NCBI GenBank assembly: GCA_030620115.1
Contig: JAUXFG010000077.1
Span: forward strand, 1-17,729
Reading direction: 5' to 3'
Length of the DNA: 17,729 nt
Origin: Candidatus Fermentibacterota bacterium
GTDB lineage: Bacteria > JAFGKV01
In this document: piece after piece, positions 1 to 6,973 of the stretch
Position numbering within the stretch: the stretch's first letter is position 1
Layout: the number at the start of each line of letters is the position of its first letter
Made by a program: the position numbers and the translations under genes
Notes under the pieces: generated by a model
Database searches by the model: none
What the model saw: the letters and a program-made list of their open reading frames with translations, nothing else
Told to the model about the DNA's origin: nothing

Positions 1-1032
1 TCCTGGTCTCCACTCCGTTGGGCGGAACACACTGTCCAATTGCGTGCTTGCACCCACCGCGATGACACATTCCAATGAGCAGGACCATGCTGCCGGAAAG
101 GCTATATAATCCACGATTACCCTGTCATCTCCGGTGTTGCCCGAAGAACAGAGGATAACGGTGCCGGGCGAGTTGTTGTTCACATCCATGAATGCGTCCC
201 GGAGCAAGGGGAAGCCGCTTGTCTGAGGCAGGGCGCCACCGAAACTGCAGTTGACTACGCGGGCACCACGGTTGAAAACCACATCCTCCAAAGCCCACGC
301 TACTGCCGAGATAATCCATTTCGGCTCATACGGATCGTCATTGAACACCTTCTCGACCCTAACTCGGCAGTTCTGGTTAATGCCGGCAATCTCACCGTTG
401 CCATTGGGCGCTGCAATCTCACCCAAGCGGCGAGTGCCATGACCGTGATAATCCTCAGGCCAGCCAAGGTAGCTGGGTGCGTCAGTCCAATCATAGCCAT
501 ACTCAATCCTCGAACACCGGGCATACTCGGGGTGATCAGTGTCGCAGCCTGTGTCGAGGATTGCGATCAATACGTTGGTTCCCCGTGGCACTTTACGCCA
601 AGCCTGATCCGCGCCAGTGATCGTAAGCGGCCATTGGATCTCATCGCGGGTTTGGCATTCGGCATCTTGTACCTGGGATTCGGACATGTCGGGTTCCAGC
701 AATGGGAACGCCAGGTTCAAGGAAACCGCACGAAGCCTGGCATCATCCCTCAATTCATCCCACAGCGGGACTACATCGACATCCTGAGGGAATCTCAATC
801 GATACCACCCTATTCTCGGGATCGAGTCAAGAAGAGCGCCGCCAAGGTTGGGAACAAAGGAAGATACATCAAGATCGGCAGTGGGCTTGATCAGGAGCTC
901 GCCAAGTACGTAGTGGACTTCTGAACCATCTACGTCGAACGAACCGATCTGAATCTCGTAATCCTCTTGAGCAAAACCCAAGGAGGAAAGAAGGAGAGAA
1001 AAACAGATGATTGCGCGTGCATAGGCACACAT
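1..1032 (-). CDS. Secreted subtilisin-like serine protease (S8), C-terminus beyond window
   Basis: This is the N-terminal 344 codons of a peptidase S8 subtilase, running off the left edge. ATG at 1032-1030 is preceded by GGGAGG at normal spacing. Residues 1-21 form a signal peptide (MCAYARAIICFSLLLSSLGF, then AQ), so the enzyme is probably exported. Residues ~22-140 look like a propeptide or inhibitor region. The catalytic core follows. The Asp motif is ILDTGCD (Asp160). The His motif is HGHGT (His198), although the usual HGTHVAG continues here as HGTRRLGEIA. The oxyanion-hole region is CSSGNTGD (Asn299). The catalytic Ser would lie past position 1 and cannot be checked. The track contains several cysteines, unusual for subtilases but compatible with export. 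The gene is divergent from the DUF6600 gene and has its own promoter. Family is confident; substrate is unknown. Confidence 0.9.
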   Translation of the reverse strand, partial: MCAYARAIICFSLLLSSLGFAQEDYEIQIGSFDVDGSEVHYVLGELLIKPTADLDVSSFVPNLGGALLDSIPRIGWYRLRFPQDVDVVPLWDELRDDARLRAVSLNLAFPLLEPDMSESQVQDAECQTRDEIQWPLTITGADQAWRKVPRGTNVLIAILDTGCDTDHPEYARCSRIEYGYDWTDAPSYLGWPEDYHGHGTRRLGEIAAPNGNGEIAGINQNCRVRVEKVFNDDPYEPKWIISAVAWALEDVVFNRGARVVNCSFGGALPQTSGFPLLRDAFMDVNNNSPGTVILCSSGNTGDDRVIVDYIAFPAAWSCSLECVIAVGASTQLDSVFRPTEWRPG

Positions 1033-1108
1033 GACCGCCTCCCAGTAGAAGCCACCCATCCGGTGCTGCAGATTATGCAGCGCTAGCGCATACCTCAAGA
1101 TATTTTGA

Positions 1109-1137
1109 ATTGTACAGGACGTTCGCTCAGCTGTCAA
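1109..1137 (-). promoter_or_regulatory. Sigma-70 promoter of the subtilase gene
   Basis: Read on the minus strand, TTGACA (1137-1132) is followed by exactly 17 nt and TACAAT (1114-1109). This is a perfect -35 and a 5/6 -10 with optimal spacing. Transcription would start near 1102, giving a ~70-nt leader. That leader contains two small inverted repeats, GCTGCA/TGCAGC (1065-1081) and GCGCTAGCGC (1080-1089), which could fold in the mRNA. Confidence 0.8.
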
Positions 1138-1613
1138 GAGTCGACAGCGAGGGGCTTGGTCTTCCCCACGACTTCGCGCGGGAATCAAGCCAATCCATAC
1201 GGGCCTCGTAGACCGTAGACAGGGGACAGCATAAACAGATGCGGAGCCCGACGGAGCCAGAAGCGAAAGCGAAGGCTGGACAGGTCCTTCCATGGATGCA
1301 CATATATCGCAACGCTGTCATTCTGAGTGAGTGGAATGAGCGAAGAATCTCTCCGAGATCCTACGGCCTTGAGATTCTTCACTTGCGCTCAGAATGACAG
1401 CTCATGCCGCAACCAACGCATGGCGGGGAATGGCAGGCAGGCCTCCGGCTCGTAAAGCCTACGCCTCGGAGAGGACGCCTGCCCCACTGGGCCTATTGTC
1501 CCCAGACATGTCCCCGATGGTGGACGGTTTTTCGGAGAGTATCGCTGCGACACCGTGGTCGTGTGTCTCCCAAATGGTTGATACGGGAGGACAAAGCGCC
1601 AGTCAAGTGCCTT
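1138..1613. other. Divergent intergenic region
   Basis: The 660-bp spacer between the divergent subtilase and DUF6600 genes has no convincing coding region. Open frames here show no recognisable protein. It holds the subtilase promoter, one palindromic repeat (1315-1400), and the sigma-54 site of the DUF6600 gene. The part from 1400 to 1613 shows nothing else I can name. Confidence 0.6.
1315..1400. repeat. Palindromic repeat, inside-out arrangement (copy A)
   Basis: This 86-bp imperfect palindrome begins CTGTCATTCTGAG and ends CTCAGAATGACAG. GAAGAATCT (1342-1350) and AGATTCTTC (1372-1380) face each other inside. It uses the same half-unit (TGTCATTCTGAG...GAAGAATCT) as the elements at 4439, 8374 and 11522. 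Here the GACA ends point outward, the reverse topology of the other three. It is intergenic and non-coding. Confidence 0.8.
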
Positions 1614-1629
1614 TGGCACGGGATCTGCA
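1614..1629 (+). promoter_or_regulatory. Sigma-54 (RpoN) type -24/-12 promoter
   Basis: The 16-mer TGGCACGGGATCTGCA matches the RpoN consensus TGGCACG-N4-TTGCW at every fixed position except one (C for the first T of TTGC). The GG and GC doublets have the required spacing. Transcription would start near 1641, ~54 nt before the DUF6600 start codon at 1695. RpoN promoters need an enhancer-binding ATPase; no such gene or obvious enhancer is visible here. Confidence 0.65.
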
Positions 1630-1694
1630 CATGTCGAAAGATGGAAGAGAAAGACATCGTAACAGAAGAGGATTCCCGGTCAAGGAGGTTTCCC

Positions 1695-2810
1695 ATGAAA
1701 AAGCTCGTACTCATTAGTCTCCTGCTGGTGGCCATGGCTCCCACGGCACAAGCATTCTTCAGCATCAATGTCGGCTGGGGCTGGGATTGGGACTGGCAGC
1801 TCTCGGGCCACGGTCGCTGGGTCTACGAGCATGATGTGGGCAGGGTATGGGTGCCGCGGGTGACAATGTCCTGGCAGCCATATATGCAGGGTCATTGGGC
1901 ATGGAGTGATTGGGGCTGGATGTGGGTCTCATACGAACCATGGCATGCGACGTACCACTATGGGAGATGGCTGTGGACTGACTACCATGGATGGGTCTGG
2001 GTTCCGGGACATGTGTGGGGACCTTCCTGGGTGGTCTGGACGACCGGTCCGGGCTATATGGGGTGGGCGCCCATGCCGCCTGACTGGTATCATTACCGGT
2101 ACCCGCATTACTGGCAGCATTACCACCGTCATTATCGCCGGTGGGTATTCGTCGATTCAGGGCGTTTTCTCTCGCATTCGATCTACAAGTACAAGTTTGC
2201 CGGACATCGTGTGAAGCGTGTCTTGAACTCGAGCTACGCACCGGATCGCGACGGGAAGGTCAAGTTCTCCAAGGCTCCTGAGAAGCGGATGGTGGAGCGC
2301 GCCACGGGCAAACGAGTCGAAGTGATCAGCAAGGATCGCGTGAAGACGTACGAGGGAGAACGCCTCCAGTCTCGCGACAAAACACCGACCCGTGAGAAGG
2401 AACGGCGCTACGATCATCGAGAGAGAGATGATGGTGCGGTGCCAGTGGAGAGAGAAACCCGATCTGATCGGTCAGACAAGCGGCAGGTGGGTGAGGAAAG
2501 ACAGCAGTCATCGGACCCTTCTTCCAGGGAAAGGAGCGGAACGCAAGGCAAAGAGACCCGCCAGGGGCACTCAGCACGGGATACGCGATCTTCCGAACCT
2601 GCAGAGGAGCGGAACCGCCAACGCGTGGAAGCGCCACAACAGAGGGATGGCCAACAGCGGTCGAATGAGAGGTCACCTTCTGGTGAGAGCCGATCCAGGG
2701 AGAGGCGGCCGTACTACCAACCATCGGATGGGAGCCGCCAGCGAGCCGCGTCGAGCCACAGTCGTGAAGGCTGGTCTTCAGGAAGAAGCTCCAGGTCGAG
2801 AAGGAAGTAG
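1695..2810 (+). CDS. Secreted Trp-rich DUF6600-type protein with charged RS/RE tail
   Basis: A 371-residue protein starting at ATG 1695, chosen because AAGGAGG (1682-1688) lies at ideal distance and a clean signal peptide follows (MKKLVLISLLLVAMAPTAQA, cleaved before FF). The frame is open upstream to 1404, but that part has no signal logic. Residues ~25-150 are extremely aromatic, with about two dozen Trp in motifs such as HYGRWLW, GWVWVPGHVWGP and GWAPMPP, typical of the DUF6600 / YXWGXW family. Residues ~150-210 are basic. The remaining ~160 residues are low-complexity and disordered, dominated by Arg, Glu, Ser, Asp and Gln, with very few hydrophobic residues. The protein is likely periplasmic or surface-exposed. 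Its molecular function is unknown. It is monocistronic, with a sigma-54 site upstream and a terminator downstream. Confidence 0.85.
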   Translation: MKKLVLISLLLVAMAPTAQAFFSINVGWGWDWDWQLSGHGRWVYEHDVGRVWVPRVTMSWQPYMQGHWAWSDWGWMWVSYEPWHATYHYGRWLWTDYHGWVWVPGHVWGPSWVVWTTGPGYMGWAPMPPDWYHYRYPHYWQHYHRHYRRWVFVDSGRFLSHSIYKYKFAGHRVKRVLNSSYAPDRDGKVKFSKAPEKRMVERATGKRVEVISKDRVKTYEGERLQSRDKTPTREKERRYDHRERDDGAVPVERETRSDRSDKRQVGEERQQSSDPSSRERSGTQGKETRQGHSARDTRSSEPAEERNRQRVEAPQQRDGQQRSNERSPSGESRSRERRPYYQPSDGSRQRAASSHSREGWSSGRSSRSRRK

Positions 2811-2836
2811 CGGATTTGAACGCTCACAAGAGAAGG

Positions 2837-2867
2837 CCCTCTCCTCGTGCGGGGAGAGGGTTTTCTT
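2837..2867 (+). terminator. Intrinsic terminator after the DUF6600 gene
   Basis: The stem CCCTCTCC (2837-2844) pairs with GGAGAGGG (2853-2860) around an 8-nt loop and is followed at once by TTTTCTT. It lies 27 nt after the DUF6600 stop codon, as expected for a rho-independent terminator. Confidence 0.85.
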
Positions 2868-2870
2868 GTT

Positions 2871-3063
2871 GGGGGTTGATGGGTTGATGGGTTGAGAAGT
2901 TGCGTAGAATCCTATGGGGAAGAACGTCCAACATCGAACATCCAACATCGAACGTCGAAGTACAAGAGAGCGAAGTGAAGTGAGATTGTCAGGTTCACAT
3001 TCGCGACGCTTGGCCCAGCCAACCTTGAACCTTGAACCTTGAACCCATCAACCTCTCAACCTC
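2871..3063. repeat. Short-period degenerate repeat tracts
   Basis: Three non-coding tracts lie in the spacer before the DUF2961 gene. At 2871-2896, GGTTGATG is repeated. At ~2926-2962, units of the type CCAACATCGAACAT recur. At ~3023-3046, AACCTTG is repeated with 7-nt period, followed by CAACCTCTCAACCTCC. The last part is roughly the reverse complement of the first tract. No conserved repeat plus unique spacer pattern exists, so this is not CRISPR. Tracts of the same style occur at ~4387-4423 and ~11717-11752. Confidence 0.6.
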
Positions 3064-3078
3064 CACCATATATTGCTA

Positions 3079-3284
3079 CTGAGCCCGCATTTCTCATCCC
3101 GCGTCCGCCGCGGGACTGCAGCGTTGCATTTGACCCTGCCTGCTGCGTTACGCTCCTTCGGACTCCTCGATCCCGCGTCAGACGCGGGACAGGGGATACG
3201 CCTGCGGGGTCCTCGGTCGCAAGCCTTGCTGGCACAGCCAACTGCACCGCTTCGCGACGAAAGCCGGTGAAAAGTGCGGGTTAG
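3079..3284. mobile_element. MITE-like non-coding element with imperfect terminal inverted repeats
   Basis: CTGAGCCCGCATTTCTCA (3079-3096) is the imperfect inverse of TGAAAAGTGCGGGTTAG (3268-3284), which bounds ~206 bp with no convincing ORF. Inside are two related hairpins, TCCCGCG/CGCGGGA (3097-3115) and TCCCGCGTC/GACGCGGGA (3171-3189). The boundaries are my inference from the inverted ends. I see no clear target-site duplication, and only one full copy is in the window. Confidence 0.4.
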
Positions 3285-3360
3285 CGCCTTTGCATCGGGG
3301 GCTGGAATTGGCCGATTCTGCGGGTTAACCCGGGAGAACCCTCTTCAACGGAGGACAGGA

Positions 3361-4380
3361 ATGAACTTGTTTACACAAGGTCTGGGCATGCTCCCAGTGA
3401 TCAGCGATTGGGAGACAAGATCCATTTCAGCGGAGAACCCTGATGGCGCTCTGGGTGGAGGGGCGCATGCGCTTCCACAACCTAATGGGCCTGCCCAGGA
3501 TCTTGGACCAGGGTGGAAGGCCCGACCTTGCATTGTTCTGGAGCCCGGCCGGGAGACGGCACTGGCCGAAATCGAGAGCGCCGGCTCGATTCAGCATATT
3601 TGGTTCACGGTACGCGAGCAGTTTCTCCCGAGCATAGATCTGAAGATGCTTTGGGATGGGGAGCAAGATCCTTCGGTTGAGGCCCCGCTTGGGGACTTCT
3701 TTGCGAATCCCCATGGGCGGTATGCTCCGGTGGTGTCTCTTCCCGTGGCCGTGAATCCTACTGCGGGCATGAACTGCTACTGGCCTATGCCGTTCGCCAA
3801 GAGGGCGCGGATAGTCGTGGTGAATCGAGCCGAAGAGGAAATCCCTGACTTCTTCTATCAGATCACCTACGGGCTGGGCAAACTCCCTCCCAATATGGGA
3901 TTGTTTCATGCCATGGGGCGTCGGATCCGTACCTCGCGAGAGAGGCCCCTTCACATTATTGCCGATAATATCCAAGGCAGGGGACAGTACGTAGGAACCG
4001 TGCTCGGGTGGAACCCACGGTCGGATGGATGGTGGGGCGAAGGTGAGATCAAGTTTTTCTTGGATGGCGATCGGGATCATCCCACGATCTGCGGCACGGG
4101 CGCCGAAGACTATTTCGGCGGCGCGTGGTGTTTCGGCGCCACATTCTCGGCGCCCTTCTCCGGCTATCCCCTGGCTACAGAGGCGAGCGAAAGGCCGCGT
4201 ATGCACAGCATGTACCGATGGCATGTTCTTGACCCGATTCGGTTCAAGGAACAACTAAAAGTGACCATCCAGGCGTTGGGATGGGGTACCCACGAGCGGT
4301 ATCAACCGCTGGAGGATGAGATTTCTTCGGTTGCATACTGGTACCAGCTCGAACCGCACGCTCCATTTGGCCGCCGGTAG
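3361..4380 (+). CDS. DUF2961 protein, glycoside hydrolase family 172-like
   Basis: A 339-residue protein. ATG 3361 follows GGAGG (3350-3354); an open extension to 3274 runs through the repeat element and is rejected. The family signature is clear: WWGEGEIKFFLDGD (Trp224-Asp237) followed by PTICGTGAEDYFGGAW (Pro241 on). DUF2961 corresponds to CAZy family GH172, which includes a difructose-anhydride I synthase/hydrolase and arabinofuranosidases. Glu227 or Glu229 and Glu249 sit in the two motifs expected to carry the catalytic glutamates. I am assigning those roles from motif position only. There is no signal peptide, so a cytoplasmic enzyme acting on imported furanoside or fructan-type sugars is plausible. 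The gene stands alone between repeat-rich spacers, with no sugar transporter or regulator beside it. The exact substrate is unknown. Confidence 0.85.
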   Translation: MNLFTQGLGMLPVISDWETRSISAENPDGALGGGAHALPQPNGPAQDLGPGWKARPCIVLEPGRETALAEIESAGSIQHIWFTVREQFLPSIDLKMLWDGEQDPSVEAPLGDFFANPHGRYAPVVSLPVAVNPTAGMNCYWPMPFAKRARIVVVNRAEEEIPDFFYQITYGLGKLPPNMGLFHAMGRRIRTSRERPLHIIADNIQGRGQYVGTVLGWNPRSDGWWGEGEIKFFLDGDRDHPTICGTGAEDYFGGAWCFGATFSAPFSGYPLATEASERPRMHSMYRWHVLDPIRFKEQLKVTIQALGWGTHERYQPLEDEISSVAYWYQLEPHAPFGRR

Positions 4381-4438
4381 CCGTTCACAGGTTTCAGGGG
4401 TGTCGGGTTTCAGGTTTCAGTCTGGCCTCTCCCCACCC

Positions 4439-4539
4439 AGATTCTTCGGTCGCTTCGCTCTCTCAGAATGACACGTAGTGCGACCTGCTTCTGCACACTA
4501 CCACTGTCATTCTGAGCGACTCCAAGGAGCGAAGAATCT
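4439..4539 (-). repeat. 101-bp inverted-repeat element (copy B, inverted)
   Basis: It starts AGATTCTTCGG and ends GCGAAGAATCT. Its reverse complement aligns end to end, without gaps, to the elements at 8374-8474 and 11522-11622. The arms match closely and share a GTGGTAGTG stretch next to the left arm, while the centre diverges. Each arm (~36 nt) is an inverted copy of the other. Confidence 0.85.
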
Positions 4540-4639
4540 CTCCTACATCCTTCCTCCGTCATCTGAACCATGAACCCTTGTTTGAGAGCACATGACTCAT
4601 ATGGCCTGTTCTTCCAGCGGTACTCTCAACCCTGAAAAA

Positions 4640-4662
4640 TCTGATGGCGCGGCGCCATCAGA
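4640..4662. repeat. Perfect 23-bp inverted repeat
   Basis: TCTGATGGCGC (4640-4650) and GCGCCATCAGA (4652-4662) are perfect inverses around a single G. On the minus strand the stem is followed by TTTTT, which resembles an intrinsic terminator, but no minus-strand gene lies upstream of it. It could instead be an operator or another short repeat. Confidence 0.6.
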
Positions 4663-4731
4663 GACGGCACTGAACACTGACACCTGAGAACGCTTGCGGC
4701 CATTGGTAGCTCCCCGGATGAATGGTACTTC

Positions 4732-4761
4732 TTGACGGGCTGGCACCCTCCTAGATATCAT
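4732..4761 (+). promoter_or_regulatory. Sigma-70 promoter of the EF-G-2/yebC operon
   Basis: TTGACG (4732-4737) and TATCAT (4756-4761), each 5/6 to consensus, are separated by 18 nt. Transcription would start near 4768, leaving a ~134-nt leader before the GTG at 4902. I see no known riboswitch or leader peptide in it. Confidence 0.55.
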
Positions 4762-4901
4762 TGCCATCCTAAAACCTCTACGTGGGGAGTTCTTGATCCC
4801 GTGTGAGGCCCGGAGAAAAGGCACTGATCCCCGACCTATGTCATAGTATTGAATAGGCCGGCTTATGTTAGAGGAGCGGATTCGAGGAAGGAGACCTAGG
4901 T

Positions 4902-6968
4902 GTGAAGGATTATCAGACCAAAGATATCAGGAATGTTGCGGTAATCGGGCATGGTGGTTGTGGCAAGACGAGCCTGATTGAAGCGCTCTTGCACTTCACT
5001 GGAGCCACTCCGCGCAGAGGCAGCGTGGACGAAGGCACTTCCGTACTCGATCACGAACCCGAAGAAATCGACAAGAAGATGACCATAAGCATGGGATTGG
5101 CTCATCTCGAACATGCGGGATCGAAGATCAATCTGGTGGATACTCCCGGCTATCTTGATCTCGTGGGAGAAGTGGTCTCTGCTCTGAGGGTCGTGGATGG
5201 AGTGGCGGTGGTCCTTGATGCCACCAGCGGAGTCGAAGTAGGTACACAGCGCGTCTGGGAAGCGGCGAGAAAGGCTGATCTGCCTGCATTGTTCGTGGTG
5301 AACAAGCCTGACAAGGAGCACGCGGATTTCAATGCACTTCTTTCCTCCGTAGGTGACACGTTTGGTCCCAATGTCGTACCGATTGGGTTGCCGATTGGGG
5401 CAGCCGGCTCCTTCAAGGGGGTGGTGGACATCATCTCCAAGAAGGCGGTGTTTACCGACGGATCCACGGGCGACGTACCGGAGGAACTCACCGCTGAGGT
5501 TGAGAGCCATAGGGGAAAATTGGTGGAAAGCGTGGCGGAGACCGACGAAGAGCTTCTCGACTTGTACATGGAGCAGGATGATCTGCCTGAGAACAAGCTC
5601 CGGGAGGGTCTTGGGAAAGCCGCCATGGCAGGTGAGCTCTTTCCGCTGCTGGTGATCTGCGCAACAAAGGGAACGGGAGCGAAGATCCTGCTTGATGCAG
5701 TGGTTGGTTGCATTCCTGATCCCGCAACCGCGGGGGCCGTATCAGCCACCAAAGGAAAGGACGAGGCGGTGGAGCTCGCTCCGGATGCTTCTGGTCCACT
5801 GGCCGCACTGGTGTTCAAGAAGCTCTACGAGAGGCACCTCGGGGAGCTTCTCCTGTTCAGGGTATTCTCGGGGACGCTGGAGCCAGGAAGCGAGGTCCAT
5901 AACGCCAACCAGAACACCAATGAGCGGATCAGCCAGATCCTGGGATTGATCGGCAAGGAGAGGGATGAGCTCCCGAAGGCCATTGCTGGTGATATGGGCG
6001 CGCTGGTCAAATTGAAGTCCACTGAGACCGGCCATACGCTATGTGACAAGCGAGAGAACATTGTGTTGCCTGGGCTCGATTTCCCCAATCCAGTCATCGC
6101 CACTGCAATCACGGCGCGAACAAAGGGTGACGAAGATAAGATCTCCTCGGGTCTCAACCGGCTTGTGAATGAGGATCCGACACTCCGTGTAGTGGTGGAT
6201 GCCGAGCTCCGGCAGACAGTTGTCTGGGGTATGGGCGAGATGCACCTCGATCTGCTGGTGCGACGTCTCAAGAGCAGATTCGGTGTGGAGGTCGATCAAG
6301 CCAGACCCAAGATACCGTTCCGGGAAACAATAAAGGGCCGTGCCGAGGTACAGGGGAAGTACAAGAAACAGACGGGTGGGCGTGGCCAGTACGGTGATGT
6401 ATGGCTAAGAATGGAACCGTTGCCTCGTGACAAAGAGTTCGAGTTCGTGAATGGCATCGTGGGCGGCGTAGTCCCGGGGAAGTTCATACCTGCCGTGGAG
6501 AAGGGCGTACGGGAGGCGATGCGTTCGGGCATACTCGCCGGCTATCCGGCGGTGAGCATGAAGATCACCTTGTATGATGGTTCGTACCATTCCGTTGACT
6601 CATCGGAGAACGCTTTCAAGGTGGCGGGCTCCATAGGCTTCAAGAAGGGAATGGAGCAATGTAAGCCCGTGCTTCTTGAGCCAGTGTATCTCGTGGAAGT
6701 GATGGTGCCGGACGAGTTTCTTGGTGACGTCATGGGGGATCTGAGCTCGCGGAGAGGCAAGATCCAGGGAGTGGAATCACGGGGCGGTGGTTATCAGACG
6801 GTGAAGGCGACGGTTCCCCTGGCGGAGTTGGATCGATACTCGACTCATTTGCGGTCGATTACGCAGGGACGCGCGGCCCATAGCCGTGAGTTCGGTCATT
6901 ACGAGGAGGTTCCGAGCGAGATATCCGAGAGGGTCATCGCCGAGGCCAAAGCCGCTCTCGAGGAATAG
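4902..6968 (+). CDS. fusA2: EF-G-like translational GTPase (EF-G-2 type)
   Basis: A 688-residue, full-length five-domain EF-G-like GTPase. The start is GTG 4902, 8 nt after GGAAGGAG. The G domain has the P-loop GHGGCGKTS (16-24), switch II DTPGYLDL (80-87) and G4 motif NKPD (134-137). Domain IV carries GKYKKQTGGRGQYGDVW (from 485) and domain V ends near GHYEEVPSEI. Canonical EF-G has DTPGH, whose His activates GTP hydrolysis; here it is Tyr84. DTPGY and the KYKKQTGG/GSYHSVDSS motifs are typical of the EF-G-2 group known from Thermus and many deep-branching phyla, whose cellular role is poorly defined. No rpsL, rpsG or tuf gene is adjacent, so this is not the classical str operon. It is followed 5 nt later by yebC, suggesting co-expression of two translation-linked factors. 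Confidence 0.9.
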   Translation: MKDYQTKDIRNVAVIGHGGCGKTSLIEALLHFTGATPRRGSVDEGTSVLDHEPEEIDKKMTISMGLAHLEHAGSKINLVDTPGYLDLVGEVVSALRVVDGVAVVLDATSGVEVGTQRVWEAARKADLPALFVVNKPDKEHADFNALLSSVGDTFGPNVVPIGLPIGAAGSFKGVVDIISKKAVFTDGSTGDVPEELTAEVESHRGKLVESVAETDEELLDLYMEQDDLPENKLREGLGKAAMAGELFPLLVICATKGTGAKILLDAVVGCIPDPATAGAVSATKGKDEAVELAPDASGPLAALVFKKLYERHLGELLLFRVFSGTLEPGSEVHNANQNTNERISQILGLIGKERDELPKAIAGDMGALVKLKSTETGHTLCDKRENIVLPGLDFPNPVIATAITARTKGDEDKISSGLNRLVNEDPTLRVVVDAELRQTVVWGMGEMHLDLLVRRLKSRFGVEVDQARPKIPFRETIKGRAEVQGKYKKQTGGRGQYGDVWLRMEPLPRDKEFEFVNGIVGGVVPGKFIPAVEKGVREAMRSGILAGYPAVSMKITLYDGSYHSVDSSENAFKVAGSIGFKKGMEQCKPVLLEPVYLVEVMVPDEFLGDVMGDLSSRRGKIQGVESRGGGYQTVKATVPLAELDRYSTHLRSITQGRAAHSREFGHYEEVPSEISERVIAEAKAALEE

Positions 6969-6973
6969 GCGCC

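Larger units (their letters stand above)
4381..4731. other. Repeat-rich intergenic region upstream of the EF-G gene
   Basis: The spacer between the DUF2961 stop and the EF-G promoter has no credible gene. It starts with a GTTTCAGG-type tract (~4387-4423), then carries the inverted 101-bp repeat (4439-4539) and a short inverted repeat (4640-4662). The stretch ~4670-4695 is again tract-like (CACTGAACACTGACACCTGA). Confidence 0.6.

Noticed and set aside
439-924. Plus-strand open frame of 161 codons
   Set aside because: It lies antisense to the subtilase. The minus strand carries a signal peptide, ribosome-binding site, promoter and catalytic motifs.
1404-1694. N-terminal extension of the DUF6600 protein
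   Set aside because: The frame is open, but the extension lacks family sequence and would bury the signal peptide. AAGGAGG before ATG 1695 and the sigma-54 start near 1641 place the true start at 1695.
2871-3063. CRISPR array
   Set aside because: Periods are 7-16 nt without unique spacers of regular length, and no cas gene is present.
3427-4254. Minus-strand open frame of 275 codons
   Set aside because: It is the shadow of the DUF2961 gene, whose motifs are unmistakable on the plus strand.
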